This document shows, piece after piece, positions 1 through 7,792 of a stretch of 16,235 nucleotides of DNA. The stretch comes from CBFGWV01 sp965652545 (GTDB taxonomy: Bacteria; Pseudomonadota; Gammaproteobacteria; Competibacterales; Competibacteraceae). Both the position numbers and the translations under genes were made by a program. The notes beneath the pieces were generated by a model. That model did not search any database. It saw only the letters and a program-made list of their open reading frames with translations, and was not told the origin of the DNA. Each line of letters begins with the position of its first letter. The stretch's first letter is position 1. Location of the stretch: the NCBI GenBank assembly GCA_965652545.1, contig CBFGWV010000084.1, forward strand, positions 1 through 16,235, given 5' to 3'.

Positions 1-337
1 GTACCTTCGATAGGGCTGAAATACTGTGGCACCGTCGGGAAACCAGGCGGCAAACAGAGAAAACAAACCTCAGCCTACGTCACGGTGCGAACCCGGCCTA
101 CTCTCCGCGCGTCTGAACGAGACCCGCCCGACTCGAAAGGCTCCCCGTGGTGGCGCGACCTCAGAATGAGGCTCCCCTGGGATCACCGAGTTGTACTCGG
201 TAGCCGGCTGAAAGCCGGCCGTCTGGCGATAACGGAGTCGTAGCCGGCAGCCTATCGGCGCCGGCATGCGACTGTGCCATCATGTGGCAGCCGTTGCTCA
301 ACGGTCCTGATCCCCGTACCAACCACCGGTCACCACC
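1..337. other. Gene-poor region upstream of ugpQ
   Basis: No gene can be supported here. A plus-strand frame is open from base 1 to a TAG at 241-243 (80 codons, no start inside the window). It could be the tail of a gene cut off by the window edge, but its translation is Arg/Pro-rich, resembles nothing I recognise, and runs straight through the REP-like element at 174-220. Minus-strand frames over the same bases also look like GC-driven noise. The last 100 bases before ugpQ presumably hold its promoter, but I see no convincing -35/-10 pair. Confidence 0.4.
174..220 (+). repeat. REP-like element copy A (tandem hairpins)
   Basis: This copy shares its first 33 bases with the two copies at 9101-9252, apart from two substitutions. 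It begins CCCCTGGGATC and then folds into hairpin 1 (185-191 with 195-201, loop TGT) and hairpin 2 (GCCGGC 203-208 with 214-219, loop TGAAA). The two differences from the other copies are the paired bases 185 (A) and 201 (T), which are G and C there, so the stem is kept by a compensatory change. It lies in the non-coding stretch upstream of ugpQ. No transposase is nearby. Confidence 0.75.
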
Positions 338-1069
338 ATGCACATCATCGCCCACCGCGGTGCCTCGGGCGAGGCGCCGGAGAACACGCTGTCCGCCTTC
401 CGACTGGCCTGGGCACAAGGTGCCGACGGCATAGAAATGGATGTGCACCTGTCGGCCGATGGCCGGGTCATGGTGCATCACGATGACGATACCGAGCGTT
501 TGTGTGGCGAAAAACTGATCATCGCCGAGACCGGCAGCGCACGCCTGCAAACGCTGGATGTCGGCCGCTGGAAGGGCGAGGCATGGCGGGGCGAGGCCAT
601 GCCGTACCTGGAGGATGTGTTGGCGGAGGTGCCGGCCGGCAAGCAGGCGTATATCGAGATCAAGTCCGGTGAGGCCATCGTGCCGGCGCTGGCCAAGGCA
701 TTGACGGTGCTGGATCCGAACGCCCGCCCGGTGATCATTTCGTTCAATGCCGATGCGCTGGTGGGCTGCCGTGAGGCGCTGCCGGGTGTCCCCTTGTATT
801 GGGTGCTGGATGCCGAGCCCGGCCCCTCGCTGCCGACGGCGGTCATTCAGACGGCGGTGGACCTTGGGTTCACGGGGCTGGACCCTGACCATGTCGGTGT
901 CACGGCCGGCTGGGTGAGCGCTGCCCGCCAGGCGGGGCTGCACCTGGCCTGCTGGACGGTCAACCGGCCGGAAGACATGCGCCGCATGGCCTCGCTCGGC
1001 CTGGACGCGATCACCACTGATGTGCCGGCGGTGGCGCGGACGACGCTGGGTGGCGATGTCAGGGCGTAG
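338..1069 (+). CDS. ugpQ: Glycerophosphodiester phosphodiesterase (GDPD family)
   Basis: A 243-residue protein of the usual size for a cytoplasmic bacterial GDPD. It would hydrolyse glycerophosphodiesters released from phospholipids to glycerol-3-phosphate plus an alcohol. Visible family landmarks are the N-terminal HRG (6-8), PENT (14-17), the metal-binding E33-x-D35, H48-D49, the central IEIK (E107, K109), and a C-terminal WTVN followed by ITTD that closes the TIM barrel. There is no signal peptide, which favours a cytoplasmic UgpQ-type enzyme over a periplasmic GlpQ-type one. The start is set by homology (the HRG sits at residue 6); no good Shine-Dalgarno precedes it. It is a single gene here, with no ugpBAEC transporter beside it. 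Its last 85 bases are duplicated downstream of the Fic gene. Confidence 0.93.
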   Translation: MHIIAHRGASGEAPENTLSAFRLAWAQGADGIEMDVHLSADGRVMVHHDDDTERLCGEKLIIAETGSARLQTLDVGRWKGEAWRGEAMPYLEDVLAEVPAGKQAYIEIKSGEAIVPALAKALTVLDPNARPVIISFNADALVGCREALPGVPLYWVLDAEPGPSLPTAVIQTAVDLGFTGLDPDHVGVTAGWVSAARQAGLHLACWTVNRPEDMRRMASLGLDAITTDVPAVARTTLGGDVRA

Positions 1070-1071
1070 TT
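985..1071 (+). repeat. Direct repeat, left copy (3' end of intact ugpQ)
   Basis: Matches 2323-2409 at 85 of 87 positions (differences at 1060 and 1066). Weaker similarity (7 of 11) continues to about 1082/2420. The copy covers the last 28 codons and stop of ugpQ. The two repeats bracket the XRE-Fic cassette in the same orientation. Confidence 0.95.
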
Positions 1072-1100
1072 CAGAGCTTCCTTTGCTGGCCATTTCAAAC

Positions 1101-1219
1101 CTACATGCCTATCAAGTGATTGGCATGTAGTGCTAGCATGCATATTTATAAATTGACAGACATGTTGATTTTGAACATCATTTGATGGGCATTTAAGCTT
1201 ATAGCGCCTATTAAGTGAT
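1101..1219 (+). promoter_or_regulatory. Promoter and three dyad operators of the XRE-Fic operon
   Basis: The segment is AT-rich compared with its surroundings. A near-perfect 30-bp dyad spans 1101-1130 (CTACATGCC paired with GGCATGTAG around ATCAAGTGAT at 1111-1120). The core recurs as ATCATTTGAT (1177-1186) and ATTAAGTGAT (1210-1219), giving a shared pattern GCC-n-ATCA-nn-TGAT-n-GGC. A consensus -35 TTGACA lies at 1153-1158 with a fair -10 CATCAT at 1176-1181, spaced 17, so the second dyad overlaps the -10. The third lies just before the start codon at 1225. I infer autorepression by the XRE protein encoded downstream. Confidence 0.65.
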
Positions 1220-1224
1220 ATGCA

Positions 1225-1692
1225 ATGAACGTCAAGGACACAGCCAGAAAGCAGTATGTGCAGATCGTGGATCGCACCGCGCGGCAGCTTGAGCCCCTGA
1301 AGAGACCTTCGGAAGGGTGGCTTTCCATGCTCCGCAAGGCACTTGGCATGTCTGGGGCGCAGGTTGCGGCACGCGCTGGCGTCAGCCGGAATGCGGTCTA
1401 TCAGGCCGAACGCAATGAGCGCGACGGCGCGATCACCATCAACCAGATGCAAAAACTCGCCGAAGCGATGGGAGGGCATTTCGTCTATGCCATCGTTCCC
1501 GACGACGGACGGGTAGAGAACGTTATTCGCGCACAGGCGCGACGCAAAGCCGAAGCGCGCATCCAGCGTGCCAGTGCCCATATGGCCTTGGAAAAGCAAT
1601 CGCTCACGACCAAACAAACGGCGCAGCGCATCGAAGACCTAGCCGACGAGCTCATCCGGGCTATGCCATCCGACTTCTGGGAGGTCAAATGA
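1225..1692 (+). CDS. XRE-family regulator, mobile mystery protein A type
   Basis: A 155-residue DNA-binding protein with a lambda-repressor-type helix-turn-helix at about residues 36-85 (recognition segment near 45-63, with GVSRNAVYQAE). A basic/polar helical tail (95-150) follows. The HTH core, the length and the Fic gene directly downstream match the family named mobile mystery protein A, which is known from mobile or plasmid contexts and always pairs with a Fic-type protein B. I infer it is the antitoxin-like partner and repressor of its own operon, because three dyads of one pattern lie in its promoter. Its stop overlaps the Fic start by four bases (ATGA), implying translational coupling. 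No clear Shine-Dalgarno is visible; the start is chosen from family-like N-terminal sequence and because the third operator ends just upstream. Confidence 0.85.
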   Translation: MNVKDTARKQYVQIVDRTARQLEPLKRPSEGWLSMLRKALGMSGAQVAARAGVSRNAVYQAERNERDGAITINQMQKLAEAMGGHFVYAIVPDDGRVENVIRAQARRKAEARIQRASAHMALEKQSLTTKQTAQRIEDLADELIRAMPSDFWEVK

Positions 1693-2279
1693 CGTTTGAC
1701 GAACCGGACGGCGCGACGCCCCTCGATCCCGATGAAATGCAAGGGCTGAAATTCCCGCATGTGACAACGCGCGGCGAACTGGATGAACTGGAACAGGCCA
1801 ACATTGAGCAAGGCCTCGCCTGGATATCGCGGCGGCGCGGTGGCTCGATCTTCGACAATGGCTTTGTCAGGACGTTGCACAAAAGGCTCTTTGGCGATGT
1901 CTGGGCATGGGCGGGCGAATATCGCCTGACGGAGAAGAATATCGGCATCGACCCGCTCCAGATTCCTGTGCAGCTTCGCATGCTGCTCGACGATGCGCGC
2001 TATTGGGCGGAACACGAGGTCTATCCGCCGCTCGAAGCTGCCGCCCGCTTTCATCACCGGATGGTGCAGATTCATCTATTTCCGAACGGCAATGGCCGTC
2101 ATGCCCGGATCGCCGCCGATATCCTGCTCGAAGAAACCTACAAGCACCCTGCAGTTGCATGGGCGAGCGGCTTCGATCTCCAGGCCGACAATGAACGCCG
2201 TGACGCCTATATCGCTGCCCTCCGCGCGGCGGATGGTAAGGATATCGGCCCGCTTCTCGCGTTTGTTCAAGGGCTGTAG
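1689..2279 (+). CDS. Fic-domain protein, mobile mystery protein B type
   Basis: A 196-residue protein with a complete Fic catalytic motif, HLFPNGNGRHAR, at residues 129-140: catalytic H129, the GNG phosphate-binding loop and R137/R140. Fic enzymes transfer AMP, or another nucleotide part, to hydroxyl groups of target proteins; the target here cannot be read from sequence. Upstream, FGDVWAWAGEYR (68-79) is the usual Fic-core helix landmark. I do not find a clean inhibitory motif of the form S/T-xxx-E-G/N, so control may rest on the XRE partner rather than on self-inhibition. It overlaps the XRE gene by four bases and must be co-transcribed with it. The intact active site argues for a functional, potentially toxic enzyme. 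Confidence 0.9.
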   Translation: MTFDEPDGATPLDPDEMQGLKFPHVTTRGELDELEQANIEQGLAWISRRRGGSIFDNGFVRTLHKRLFGDVWAWAGEYRLTEKNIGIDPLQIPVQLRMLLDDARYWAEHEVYPPLEAAARFHHRMVQIHLFPNGNGRHARIAADILLEETYKHPAVAWASGFDLQADNERRDAYIAALRAADGKDIGPLLAFVQGL

Positions 2280-2302
2280 CTTCGCTCTGGCAATCCGTGC
2301 AC

Positions 2303-2407
2303 TTGTGCGGCGAAAAACTCATCATGGCCTCGCTCGGCCTGGACGCGATCACCACTGATGTGCCGGCGGTGGCGCGGACGACGCTGGGTGGCGATGTGAG
2401 GGCATAG
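2303..2407 (+). pseudogene. ugpQ remnant with in-frame internal deletion
   Basis: Bases 2303-2325 match 500-522 of ugpQ (21 of 23). Bases 2323-2409 match 985-1071 (85 of 87). The two segments meet at the shared trinucleotide CAT, removing 465 bp (155 codons) relative to the intact gene. Reading frame is kept across the join: LCGEKLI runs into MASLGLDAITTD and on to the native stop (2405-2407). There is no start codon or catalytic region, so this cannot encode an enzyme. It lies convergent to the LysE-type gene. Confidence 0.85.
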
Positions 2408-2409
2408 TT
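2323..2409 (+). repeat. Direct repeat, right copy (ugpQ 3' end)
   Basis: Right-hand partner of 985-1071. Only two mismatches in 87 bp, so the duplication is recent or maintained by recombination. Crossing-over between the two copies would remove the whole XRE-Fic cassette (1338 bp including one repeat). Confidence 0.95.
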
Positions 2410-2430
2410 GAACGCTTACTTAAGCCGCGG

Positions 2431-3081
2431 CTATTTTTTCTGGTTCCCCGTAAAGGCAGCGGTCAGGCCGAGGCCGATGAGCAAGGTACCGCTGACGTAG
2501 CGCTCGAGTTCGAGGTAACCGCGGCTGCGCTTGAGCCAATTGCTGGCGCCGCCGGCGGCGAATGCATAGCAACCGTCTGTCACGAAGCCGAGGAAGGTGA
2601 AAATCAGCCCGAGCAGCGTAATCTGCATCGCTACATGACCGCGGCTGGGGTCGACGAACTGCGGGAGGAAGGCGAAGAAAAACAGGGCCGTCTTTGGATT
2701 GAGAAGGTTGACGATGAACCCGTCGCGGAACAATTGCGCATAGCGATAGCGCGCCAAGGCACCCCCCGTGCCGGGCGCTTCGGTGCGGCCGAAAATTTTC
2801 TTAAGTCCGAGCCAGATCAAATAAGCTGCACCCGCATATTTGACGATACTGAAGGCCAGAGCAGAGGAAGCCAGTAACGCCGACAGACCGAGCGCAGCGG
2901 CAAGGACGTGCACAAGGGTTGCCGAGTGGATGCCGAGGTCCGAGACGAAGCCGGCGAGCCGGCCTTGTTCCACCGAACGCGCAACGATGTACAGAACAGC
3001 CGGCCCGGGGATCAGCAACAGCGTGAGTGCCGCCACTGTGAACAGCCAGAGATTGGTGGCACCGGGAATAACGATCTCCAT
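2431..3081 (-). CDS. LysE/RhtB-family exporter
   Basis: A 216-residue inner-membrane protein of typical length for this family, which exports amino acids or related small molecules. Hydrophobic segments are visible near residues 8-28, 40-65, 68-90, 115-137, 148-175 and 192-212. The family-typical PGPAVLYIVARSVEQGR lies near residues 25-41 and NPKTALFFFAFLPQFV near 125-140. The substrate cannot be assigned. It is the downstream gene of a minus-strand pair, 89 bases after the zinc-ribbon gene; co-transcription is possible but not shown. Its 3' end is convergent with the ugpQ remnant, which suggests that an ugpQ copy was its original neighbour. Confidence 0.9.
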   Translation of the reverse strand: MEIVIPGATNLWLFTVAALTLLLIPGPAVLYIVARSVEQGRLAGFVSDLGIHSATLVHVLAAALGLSALLASSALAFSIVKYAGAAYLIWLGLKKIFGRTEAPGTGGALARYRYAQLFRDGFIVNLLNPKTALFFFAFLPQFVDPSRGHVAMQITLLGLIFTFLGFVTDGCYAFAAGGASNWLKRSRGYLELERYVSGTLLIGLGLTAAFTGNQKK

Positions 3082-3170
3082 GATTCAGCCTTGCCTTCCG
3101 AAAAACTCGATGTCCGCTATCAAGCTTCGTTGCGAACGGAGCTGTCAATGGACCAATGGGTAGAGGGACC

Positions 3171-3707
3171 TTATTCGTAGCTCAGGTAGGCGAGAATCTC
3201 GCTGCGCGACGGGTGTTTGAGTACCCACTCGCGGATGCGGTCGGCTTCGGCCGTGTCGTCGTCGCCGATCACCTTGGCAAGCCGCTGGCGACGGGCGTCT
3301 TCGTTGACCTCGTGGCGGACACGGCGTTGCCAGCTGTCGGTAAAGACCGCGGGGAGTTGGCGGGCGAGTTCCAGGCTTTTGAGCAGCATCCACTCGCCGC
3401 CGTCCAGCCATGCCTCATCGCAGGCGGCGCAGAGGTTCAGGCGGTTTCCCGTGCTGGCGCTGATGCGGTATTTCGTCATGATCCGGCTGCACTTGGGGCA
3501 GGGTAGTGCGGCATGGCTGTCGGTGAGTTCGGTCGGGGGTTCGGCGCCGGCGGGCTGTTCGTGCTCGGGGTGGCGTTCGGCCCAGTCGCGGTAGTACAGC
3601 AGTGCCAGGAGGGCGCCGCCGCACTCTCCGCAACCCAGGGCGGGCAGGTCGGCCTCCAGCCGTGTCGGTTTGAGATTCGACGTCTTGCAACTCGGGCAAC
3701 GGATCAT
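3171..3707 (-). CDS. Double zinc-ribbon protein (zf-TFIIB type)
   Basis: A 178-residue soluble protein with two zinc ribbons: C4/C7 with C26/C29, and C70/C73 with C93/C96. The second is followed by the AWLDGGEW signature of the zf-TFIIB-like family. The C-terminal half (about 105-178) is charged and helical, with no recognisable domain. The function of such bacterial proteins is unknown; single-stranded nucleic-acid or protein binding is a guess. The first Cys pair sits three residues from the start methionine, which supports the start chosen. Confidence 0.8.
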   Translation of the reverse strand: MIRCPSCKTSNLKPTRLEADLPALGCGECGGALLALLYYRDWAERHPEHEQPAGAEPPTELTDSHAALPCPKCSRIMTKYRISASTGNRLNLCAACDEAWLDGGEWMLLKSLELARQLPAVFTDSWQRRVRHEVNEDARRQRLAKVIGDDDTAEADRIREWVLKHPSRSEILAYLSYE

Positions 3708-3795
3708 GCAGGGTCCCTATCTGTTCTTGTGATTCGGCGCGCAGGATAAATCATCGCGCCGTGTCAGGGTGACCCCCAAGCCTTCTTTCTTGAAA

Positions 3796-3826
3796 GGTGC
3801 CGGGCGAGGTCGGCTCACCCGGCACC
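3796..3826 (-). terminator. Hairpin terminator after the VOC gene
   Basis: GGTGCCGGG (3796-3804) pairs with CCCGGCACC (3818-3826), a GC-rich 9-bp stem with a 13-base loop. On the minus strand it begins 18 bases beyond the VOC stop and is followed by TTTC, so the U tract is short. It separates the VOC gene from the zinc-ribbon gene below. Confidence 0.5.
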
Positions 3827-3843
3827 CGTGTTGCCGTTGGGGC

Positions 3844-4227
3844 TTATTGCATCGCGTGCAGACCGATGCGGTTGCCCTCGGAATCCAGAATGTGCGCGAA
3901 GAAACCGTGCCCGCCGTCGATCTCCGTGCGCGGGATCGTAACCTTGCCGCCGGCGTTTTCAACGCGCGAAATCATAGCGTCGAGCGAGGGTTCGGCATTG
4001 ATGTAAACCGTGGTGCCGCTGTTGGCGCTGGGCGTACAGTCTTCGCCCAACGACAGGCAGCCGCTTACGCCGCCCTCATCGGCGGGGAGCATCACCATCT
4101 TGTAGTCGCCCATGTCCATGCGTTGCAGCGGTGTATCGAGCAGCGCCTCGTAGAAGCGCTGTGCGCGCTCGATGTCCTGCACCGGGATCTCGAACCAGTT
4201 GATGGCGTTGCGTGGCGTCTGTGCCAT
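3844..4227 (-). CDS. VOC-superfamily (glyoxalase-like) protein
   Basis: A 127-residue single-domain protein of the vicinal oxygen chelate fold, with two beta-alpha-beta-beta-beta halves. The N-terminal INWFEIPVQDIERAQRFYE and the C-terminal DPEGN-like block (DSEGNRIGLH, 115-124) are typical of the glyoxalase/bleomycin-resistance/dioxygenase-like group. The substrate is unknown. The start at 4227 is preferred over a longer frame to 4284 because AAGGAA lies six bases before this ATG and the family begins with a short leader before the first strand. It is divergent from thiC, with about 90 bases to the thiC promoter. Confidence 0.87.
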   Translation of the reverse strand: MAQTPRNAINWFEIPVQDIERAQRFYEALLDTPLQRMDMGDYKMVMLPADEGGVSGCLSLGEDCTPSANSGTTVYINAEPSLDAMISRVENAGGKVTIPRTEIDGGHGFFAHILDSEGNRIGLHAMQ

Positions 4228-4315
4228 GGTCAATTCCTTGCTGTGTTGTGAGGAGCCGACATGATGCGCGTGGGCTACTGACAACGTGGTGGCAGGAGGC
4301 TCGTCTCACGCGTGG

Positions 4316-4345
4316 ATGACCCGCCACCTGCGACTGTGTTGTAAT
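4316..4345 (+). promoter_or_regulatory. Probable thiC promoter
   Basis: ATGACC (4316-4321) and TGTAAT (4340-4345) are separated by 18 bases and resemble sigma-70 -35 and -10 boxes. Initiation about seven bases on would fall just before the riboswitch P1 stem at 4357, which is the expected arrangement. Motif match is only fair. Confidence 0.4.
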
Positions 4346-4356
4346 CCGCCCCACGC

Positions 4357-4437
4357 GTAGCGGGGGTGCCTTCCACATCGAAGGCTGAGAGAGTCCCTTA
4401 GAACCTGACCCGGTTAGTACCGGCGTAGGGAAGCTGC
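4357..4437 (+). ncRNA. TPP riboswitch (THI box)
   Basis: The conserved aptamer bases are present in order: GGGGGUGCC (4362-4370), CUGAGAGAG (4385-4393), ACCUGA (4403-4408) and the 3' block from GGTTAGTACC (4412) through GGCGTAGGGAA. GUAGC (4357-4361) can pair with GCUGC (4433-4437) as P1. This aptamer binds thiamine pyrophosphate, and its place directly upstream of thiC is the classical one. Binding is expected to lower thiC expression. Confidence 0.96.
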
Positions 4438-4457
4438 TCATCATCCGAACATCCGAA

Positions 4458-4517
4458 AAGGACCGCTCGGGTGGCCGTCGTTCGCGTGAACCGTGCCACC
4501 ATCGTCGCGAGGTCCTT
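4458..4517 (+). promoter_or_regulatory. Expression platform: nested hairpin covering the thiC RBS
   Basis: Three nested arms are visible between the aptamer and the start codon: AAGGACC (4458-4464) with GGTCCTT (4511-4517), GGTGGC (4470-4475) with GCCACC (4495-4500), and GTTC (4480-4483) with GAAC (4488-4491). The outer arm pairs with the GG of the Shine-Dalgarno GAGG (4509-4512). No U tract follows. I infer translational rather than transcriptional control. Confidence 0.65.
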
Positions 4518-4520
4518 CTC

Positions 4521-6377
<1,857 letters not shown>

Positions 6378-6403
6378 TCGGTCGCACACCGCGTTCATGC
6401 CTG

Positions 6404-7285
6404 TCAAGCGAGTCCCTCCAGACGTCGGAGGATGATCTCGCCCAACCGGGCAGCGGCCAGTGTCGGGTCGGCATCGGCCCGGTGCAGACCCAGGCGGAGC
6501 CGGCCCAGCCTGGGCAGGCCGGCTTCATCCACCGCCAGCGCCCGCACACTTGCGGGCAGGCCGATATGCGTACGGACGGTCACCCCCAGACCGGCGGCGA
6601 CAGCGGCCCAGATACCGCTGAGACTGGCACTGGTGAAGGCCACCCGCCACGGGATGCCGGCGCGATCGAGTGCCTCGGTAGCCGCCGTACGTAGCAGGCA
6701 AGGCGCCTCCAGAAGGACCAACGGCAAGGGCTCATCTCTAATCTCGGGATGGGGGCGGACATCCCCATTCGCACCGATCCAGCACATGGGCAGTTCCGCA
6801 ACATGCTGGGCATGGGGCGTGCCGCCCGGGGCGTCCCAGGCCAGTGCCAGGTCCAGCCTCCCTGCGGCCACGCGCTCGAGCAACTCGGCGTTGCGCGCGA
6901 TTCGCGCCTCGATACGCACCTGCGGGTGGGCGCGGGCAAACTGACCGAGCACCGCCGGCAGCAGGGTCTCGCCGAAGTCCTCCTGCAGCCCCAGGCGCAC
7001 CCAGCCCTCCAGGTCCGCACCGCGGATGGCCGTGGCCGCCTCGTCGTTGAGCTCCAGCAGGCGGCGGGCGTAACCGAGCAGCGTCTCGCCCGCGTCGGTC
7101 AAGGCGAGCCCGCGCCCGGCCTTGCGTAGCAGGGGCGTGCCCGCCTGGTCCTCGAGCTTCTTCAACTGGGCGCTGACCGCCGAGGTCGAGCGGCCCAGGC
7201 GGTCGGCGGCTTTGGCAAAGCTGCCCAGCTCCAGCCCCAGGACAAAGCTGCGCAGCACGTCCAGGTCAAAGGTGATACGGCGCAT
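6404..7285 (-). CDS. LysR-family transcriptional regulator
   Basis: A 293-residue LTTR of normal length. The N-terminal winged helix-turn-helix occupies about residues 5-65 (SFAKAADRLGRSTSAVSAQLKKLE at 22-45). The rest (about 90-285) is the periplasmic-binding-protein-like effector domain. It is divergent from the tautomerase-DUF4865 operon and probably controls it; the gap carries dyads suited to an LTTR. ATG at 7285 is chosen over an in-frame TTG at 7297 because GGGA precedes it at a workable distance and the family normally begins a few residues before the first helix. The effector is unknown. Confidence 0.93.
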   Translation of the reverse strand: MRRITFDLDVLRSFVLGLELGSFAKAADRLGRSTSAVSAQLKKLEDQAGTPLLRKAGRGLALTDAGETLLGYARRLLELNDEAATAIRGADLEGWVRLGLQEDFGETLLPAVLGQFARAHPQVRIEARIARNAELLERVAAGRLDLALAWDAPGGTPHAQHVAELPMCWIGANGDVRPHPEIRDEPLPLVLLEAPCLLRTAATEALDRAGIPWRVAFTSASLSGIWAAVAAGLGVTVRTHIGLPASVRALAVDEAGLPRLGRLRLGLHRADADPTLAAARLGEIILRRLEGLA

Positions 7286-7296
7286 TGTTCGTCCCA

Positions 7297-7339
7297 AATA
7301 ATTGGATTATTAGTTAAAAAATTCCTGATTTATTGAATT
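7297..7339. promoter_or_regulatory. Inverted repeats in the LysR/tautomerase divergent region
   Basis: A perfect dyad AATAAT-TGG-ATTATT lies at 7297-7311, with T-rich sequence after it. A second dyad, AATTC (7320-7324) with GAATT (7335-7339), follows. The region is strikingly AT-rich for this window. The first dyad lies only about 11 bases upstream of the LysR start and fits an autorepression and activation site of the T-N11-A class; assignment to the LysR protein is inferred. Confidence 0.5.
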
Positions 7340-7387
7340 AATGTGCCGCGCTAATGTGGCTCCCGTCAACCTCTGGGAGCAACCGCC

Positions 7388-7792
7388 ATGCCCTTTGCCC
7401 GTATTGCCCTACTGGAAGGAAAATCGCCCGCCTACCGGCGCACCCTGGCCGACCAGGTGCACAAGGCGCTGGTGGAAACCTTCCATGTACCCTTGGACGA
7501 TCGCTTCCAGGCCATCGATCAGTACGCGCCTGGAGAGCTGATCTTCGATCGTCAGTATCTCGGCGGCCCGCGCTCGGACGATTTCGTGTTCATTCACATC
7601 ACCGCCGGCAAACCGCGGGATACCGCCACCAAGAAGGCGCTCTACCGGCGCCTGGTCGAGCTGCTGGCCCAGGCGCCGGGACTCAATGACGAGGACGTGA
7701 TGGTCGTCATCAACACAACCCAGCGGGACGAATGGTCCTTCGGCGGTGGCCGTGCATCGATGGTCATCGAGACCGAGGCGGTGGACGCATGA
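7388..7792 (+). CDS. Tautomerase-superfamily protein
   Basis: A 134-residue protein of the 4-oxalocrotonate tautomerase superfamily, longer-chain (Tautomerase_2-like) group. Pro directly follows the initiator Met, so its exposed N-terminal amine can serve as the catalytic base after Met removal. The beta-alpha-beta pattern starts PFARIALLEG and a second half ends with the group-typical EWSFGGGRAS (near 115-124). The start is fixed both by Pro2 and by GGGAG at 7375-7379. The substrate is unknown. It is the first gene of a two-gene operon, overlapping the DUF4865 gene by four bases (ATGA). Confidence 0.9.
   Translation: MPFARIALLEGKSPAYRRTLADQVHKALVETFHVPLDDRFQAIDQYAPGELIFDRQYLGGPRSDDFVFIHITAGKPRDTATKKALYRRLVELLAQAPGLNDEDVMVVINTTQRDEWSFGGGRASMVIETEAVDA

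Noticed and set aside
161..1093. Minus-strand open frame of 310 codons opposite ugpQ
   Set aside because: It covers the well-supported ugpQ gene and the REP-like element; the translation has no domain pattern.
1083..2302. Integrative element with attachment sites
   Set aside because: No integrase or excisionase is present and the repeat is 87 bp of gene sequence rather than a short att core; recombination is a simpler reading.
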